From CBDFLD01 sp965249005 (GTDB taxonomy: Bacteria; Acidobacteriota; UBA6911): DNA of 64,000 nt. How positions within the stretch are numbered: position 1 is the stretch's first letter; each line of letters opens with the position of its first letter. This document shows positions 61,490-64,000 of the stretch, one piece after another. The stretch spans positions 1 to 64,000 of the forward strand of contig CBDFLD010000017.1 of assembly GCA_965249005.1 (NCBI GenBank). The letters are read 5' to 3'. Both the position numbers and the translations under genes were made by a program. The notes beneath the pieces are model-generated. The model ran no database searches and was not told the DNA's origin. It saw nothing but the letters and a program-made list of their open reading frames with translations.

Positions 61490-61541
61490 TTGGCGAGCGG
61501 TGCTCGCCAACCGAAGCGTAATGGCGAGCGGTGCTCGCCAA
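61490..61541. repeat. Two REP-like palindromes
   Basis: TTGGCGAGC-GGT-GCTCGCCAA at 61490-61510 and the same core without the first T's at 61522-61541, in tandem, 12 nt ahead of the next gene. Each is a 7-9 bp perfect hairpin with a GGT loop. Resembles small REP elements. Confidence 0.65.
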
Positions 61542-61552
61542 AGGGGGAATCG

Positions 61553-61951
61553 ATGCCCCTTCGCATTCAGCACGAACGATTCTGGCAGCTCTCTGACGAC
61601 TTCATTCTGGACAGCCGTTTCCGCTTTGGGGACCGGCCGCCGGTCACGAAATTCGTTTATTCCCCAACCCACGACCTCATTGTGTTGGGCACAGGGCATG
61701 AGACACCCAGTCACAAGGCGCTCATCTCTGCCTTTGTTCCAAAAAAGAGCATCGACACGAGCTACTGGGTGAGGGGCATCCTGTTACGACCCCTGAAAAT
61801 CGTCTATTACCGGCAGGGCGTACGAGAACTAGATTGGTATCAGCAAACGACAGAAATGCTGAAAACAAATGGCTTGCCAGATGAATACCGGATCCGGTGG
61901 GGACCCGAAGCCAAAGAGGGGCTGGGTAGCGAGTTGGAGTTTTTCCCGTGA
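61553..61951 (+). CDS. Unknown protein (132 aa)
   Basis: From ATG 61553 after AGGGGG. Beta-rich: SDDFILDSRFRFGDRPPV, KFVYSPTHDLIVLG, SYWVRGILLRPLKIVYYR, ends LGSELEFFP. No signal or membrane segment and no family recognised. Confidence 0.55.
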   Translation: MPLRIQHERFWQLSDDFILDSRFRFGDRPPVTKFVYSPTHDLIVLGTGHETPSHKALISAFVPKKSIDTSYWVRGILLRPLKIVYYRQGVRELDWYQQTTEMLKTNGLPDEYRIRWGPEAKEGLGSELEFFP

Positions 61952-62079
61952 GCAGGACGGGCGTGGGCGGATTGGAAGGAACCCGATCCGTACCATTTTT
62001 TTTTAGACCCTTCATGAAACATCTGGAGCCCGGGCTCATCGTAGATCTATGGGGAAGGTAATCATCGGCGGAGGTTGAA

Positions 62080-62919
62080 ATGAAAATGAAATGGGGTAGT
62101 GGCCGTAGTTTTTGGGGCCTGGCGCTGGCAATCTTACTGGCAAGCGCGGCGGCACAGGCCGACGAGCTCATTTTGAAAAACGGTCAGATCCACTCCGGCA
62201 AATTCATTCGCGGAGATGCGAGCATTGTCGATTTCCGAACCGGCGGGAGAATTGAGTCGTTCCCGACATCCGAAGTTGAGCGAATCGTCTTCAAAAAGCC
62301 TGCCCTGGATTCTGGAACTACCCGCACCACGTCCGCGCAGCCGACGCCGGGCACACAGATCATCCCAGCCGACCAAGTGCCTCCCGGAACCTCGAGCAGC
62401 TCTCCCCAGGTGACATTTCCAGAAGGGACTTCGCTCCGCATCCGCACGGTTGATTCAATCGATACACGCGACAACGACATTGGGGATTCATTCGCCGCCA
62501 CACTGGTCGATCCGCTACAAGTCGGAGATCAGGTCGTTGCTCCGCGAGGCTCGGAAATTGTCGGGAGAATCTCTTACGCCAAGGAATCCGGGCGGATGAC
62601 GGGACAATCCGAGCTTGCCCTGGAGCTCAAGCAGATCACCGTGGATGGGCGAGCATACAAACTGAGCACTGCGGACTACATGGAAATCGGTGCGTCTCAG
62701 AGCAAACGAACCGCGGCTACCGTGGGTGGTGGCGCAGCTATCGGCGCAATCATCGGGGCCATAGCCGGAGGCGGAAAAGGTGCCGGCATTGGAGCAGCGA
62801 CCGGAGCTGCCGCCGGAACCGCGGCACGCGTTCTGACCCGAGGAGAAACACTTCGTGTACCTGCGGAGACCTTGCTCGAGTTTCGGCTGGACTCAAAGCT
62901 TACGATCGCTCTCCCCTAG
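62080..62919 (+). CDS. Secreted glycine-zipper envelope protein
   Basis: 279 residues. Signal peptide GLALAILLASAAAQA, a small DELILKNGQIHSGKFIRGD domain, a proline/serine linker, a beta domain (SLRIRTVDSIDTRDNDIGD, VVAPRGSEIVGRISYAKESG) and a glycine zipper (GGGAAIGAIIGAIAGGGKGA). Likely outer-envelope. Proteins of this layout are typical of Acidobacteriota. Confidence 0.75.
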   Translation: MKMKWGSGRSFWGLALAILLASAAAQADELILKNGQIHSGKFIRGDASIVDFRTGGRIESFPTSEVERIVFKKPALDSGTTRTTSAQPTPGTQIIPADQVPPGTSSSSPQVTFPEGTSLRIRTVDSIDTRDNDIGDSFAATLVDPLQVGDQVVAPRGSEIVGRISYAKESGRMTGQSELALELKQITVDGRAYKLSTADYMEIGASQSKRTAATVGGGAAIGAIIGAIAGGGKGAGIGAATGAAAGTAARVLTRGETLRVPAETLLEFRLDSKLTIALP

Positions 62920-63032
62920 TTTCCTTGAGTACTTGCGACGGATGCCCCAGAGCGCATTGAAGCTGGCCTCTACCGCGGCCAACGCCTTCTAGCGGCTTGT
63001 GTAAGGGCCCTCACACTCAGGCCGGTGACCGT

Positions 63033-63419
63033 TCAATGGTCTTCGCCGCGGAGGATCGCAGCCAAGTCCCTGCTAAACTTCGAGCGTGGGATTACTCGAT
63101 CACAGCCCGCGTCGAGTGCCGCTTTCTGCAAGTCTTCTTGAACGTGAGGATAGAAGCCAACGATCGGGATATTCAGGAGGTCCGGGGCTTGCTTCGCCTT
63201 ACCGATGCACTCAAACGGCCGACAAGAGTCACTGGTGAGATCCAGGACAATCAGCTGGGGCTGCAGTCGTTCGAGCTGCTGCACAAATTGTTCCAGGTCC
63301 GTGACCACCGTGAGGGCAACGTCGCATTTCCGGGCCGTAGCCTCGATCTTGACCGTGAAGAACAAATCGTCCGTTGAAACAAGAACATTCCGGCTCGACG
63401 GTCCCAGATCTGCTGCCAT
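63033..63419 (-). CDS. Stand-alone response-regulator receiver-like protein
   Basis: 128 residues from ATG 63419 (GGAG upstream). CheY-like: NVLVSTDDLFF, the phospho-acceptor candidate in LIVLDLTSD, IPIVGFYPHV and the conserved Lys in VIPRSKFS. The first acidic pair is partly changed (STDD). No output domain; probably passes a signal to another protein. Confidence 0.65.
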   Translation of the reverse strand: MAADLGPSSRNVLVSTDDLFFTVKIEATARKCDVALTVVTDLEQFVQQLERLQPQLIVLDLTSDSCRPFECIGKAKQAPDLLNIPIVGFYPHVQEDLQKAALDAGCDRVIPRSKFSRDLAAILRGEDH

Positions 63420-63646
63420 AATCTCTCCTTCGATAGATCGATTTGACCCGTGCAGGGTTCGCGCGAAGGCCCGGCTTCGTCTGACCCACACGTCGGCCGA
63501 TCCCGAAATCACCTTGCCTGCTGGTTTGCACCGTTGATATAAGTACTGGTGCCCGCGAGAAAGGTGTGGGCCCATTACGCTCGAATCTTTATAGTATCAT
63601 CTACGGCCTCGGGGGAGAATGACCCACCAAGGGCCTGGCAGCTCCA

Positions 63647-64000
63647 ATGATCGCAGAAACCATCCGAGCCAGACAGATCTTCCAGGAACTGGCGCAACTC
63701 GACGATGAATTTTTTCCCCTGGACCAAATGGCACTTGCGCTGCCGATGGAAGAGTATCCAGAGCTGGATCCAACCAAATACCTGCGTGTGCTCGACTCTC
63801 TGGCTTCGACTACCAATACGTTGATTGGCGAGGACCGGGAGCCGGGCAACGTGATCGAATGTTTGAATCAGGTGTTGTTCGTCCAGGAGGGAATTCGAGG
63901 TAATGTCGAGGATTACTACGACCCCCGCAACAGCTTCCTCAATGAAGTCCTGGACCGAAAACTGGGAATTCCAATATCTATTTCAGTCATCTACATGGAG
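63647..64000 (+). CDS. SirB1/transglutaminase-like (UPF0162) protein, 5' part
   Basis: First 118 residues; the frame is open to the window end. Reads PGNVIECLNQVLFVQEGIRG, EDYYDPRNSFLNEVLDRKLG, IPISISVIYME, which matches the SirB1 N-terminal domain closely. Full members are about 270-300 residues, often with TPR at the end. Cellular role not established. Confidence 0.85.
   Translation, partial: MIAETIRARQIFQELAQLDDEFFPLDQMALALPMEEYPELDPTKYLRVLDSLASTTNTLIGEDREPGNVIECLNQVLFVQEGIRGNVEDYYDPRNSFLNEVLDRKLGIPISISVIYME

Overview
The window is high-GC DNA from a Gram-negative bacterium. TonB receptor, Slam/TbpB-type surface lipoprotein, Tat/lipoprotein signals, SpmA/SpmB, a membrane pyrophosphatase, an M28-PDZ lipoprotein and a glycine-zipper envelope protein together fit an Acidobacteriota-like genome best. 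That assignment is inferred from gene content; there is no rRNA or ribosomal protein in the window to test it.

Layout. (1) 1-10.3 kb, + strand: a tightly overlapping phage-type replication/recombination module (Cas4/RecB-like nuclease, AAA NTPase, DUF669 SSB-like protein, ERCC4 nuclease, RecD2-like helicase broken by a 233-bp TTAA-flanked tandem repeat, a circularly permuted C5 cytosine methyltransferase, a giant primase-helicase). (2) 10.4-14.8 kb, - strand: an SOS-type operon, lexA - two unrecognised genes - Y-family polymerase - small zinc protein, behind a good promoter with a palindrome inside it. (3) 15.1-19.0 kb, - strand: a large serine recombinase/DUF2924 module ending in noncoding repeats that resemble the 3' end of tmRNA, and a SRAP (YedK/HMCES) C-terminal fragment. 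(4) 19.1-25.3 kb, + strand: a TonB receptor, PQQ-type propeller, two very small ORFs and a DUF4198-Kelch protein, probably metal uptake. (5) 25.3-34.8 kb, - strand: a rearranged accessory system made of an Amidoligase_2 enzyme, an unknown gene split by an IS21 element, a class II glutamine amidotransferase-like protein and gamma-glutamylcyclotransferase (GGCT), with a second partial copy and a second, truncated recombinase module in the middle. (6) 34.9-44.2 kb: IS3, IS256, IS1380 and IS5 elements around a TbpB-like lipoprotein + Slam translocon pair; the promoter of the pair has a 13-nt homopolymer as part of an exactly 17-nt -35/-10 spacer. (7) 44.2-64 kb: ordinary chromosomal genes (SDR, K+-dependent-type membrane pyrophosphatase, spmAB, LD-carboxypeptidase, ClpX-like ATPase, radical SAM, M28 peptidase, a malate-dehydrogenase-like pseudoenzyme, TPR, Nudix, HAD, cupin, Rieske, glycine zipper, SirB1 start).

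How it hangs together. Regions 1-3 and 5 look like remains of one or more integrative elements that carry their own recombination/replication genes, their own LexA and damage-tolerance polymerase, and an amidoligase-based peptide-ligation/processing cassette. GAAC-N4/5-GTTC palindromes lie upstream of or within the three mobile operons. Repeated ends (SRAP fragment, tmRNA-like site, hairpin region, DUF2924, recombinase) allow the deletions and chimeric junctions seen at about 26.12 and 28.97 kb. The most striking single signals are the candidate phase-variable promoter of the TbpB/Slam pair, the permuted methyltransferase, the TTAA repeat insertion in the helicase gene and the amidoligase-GATase-GGCT system.
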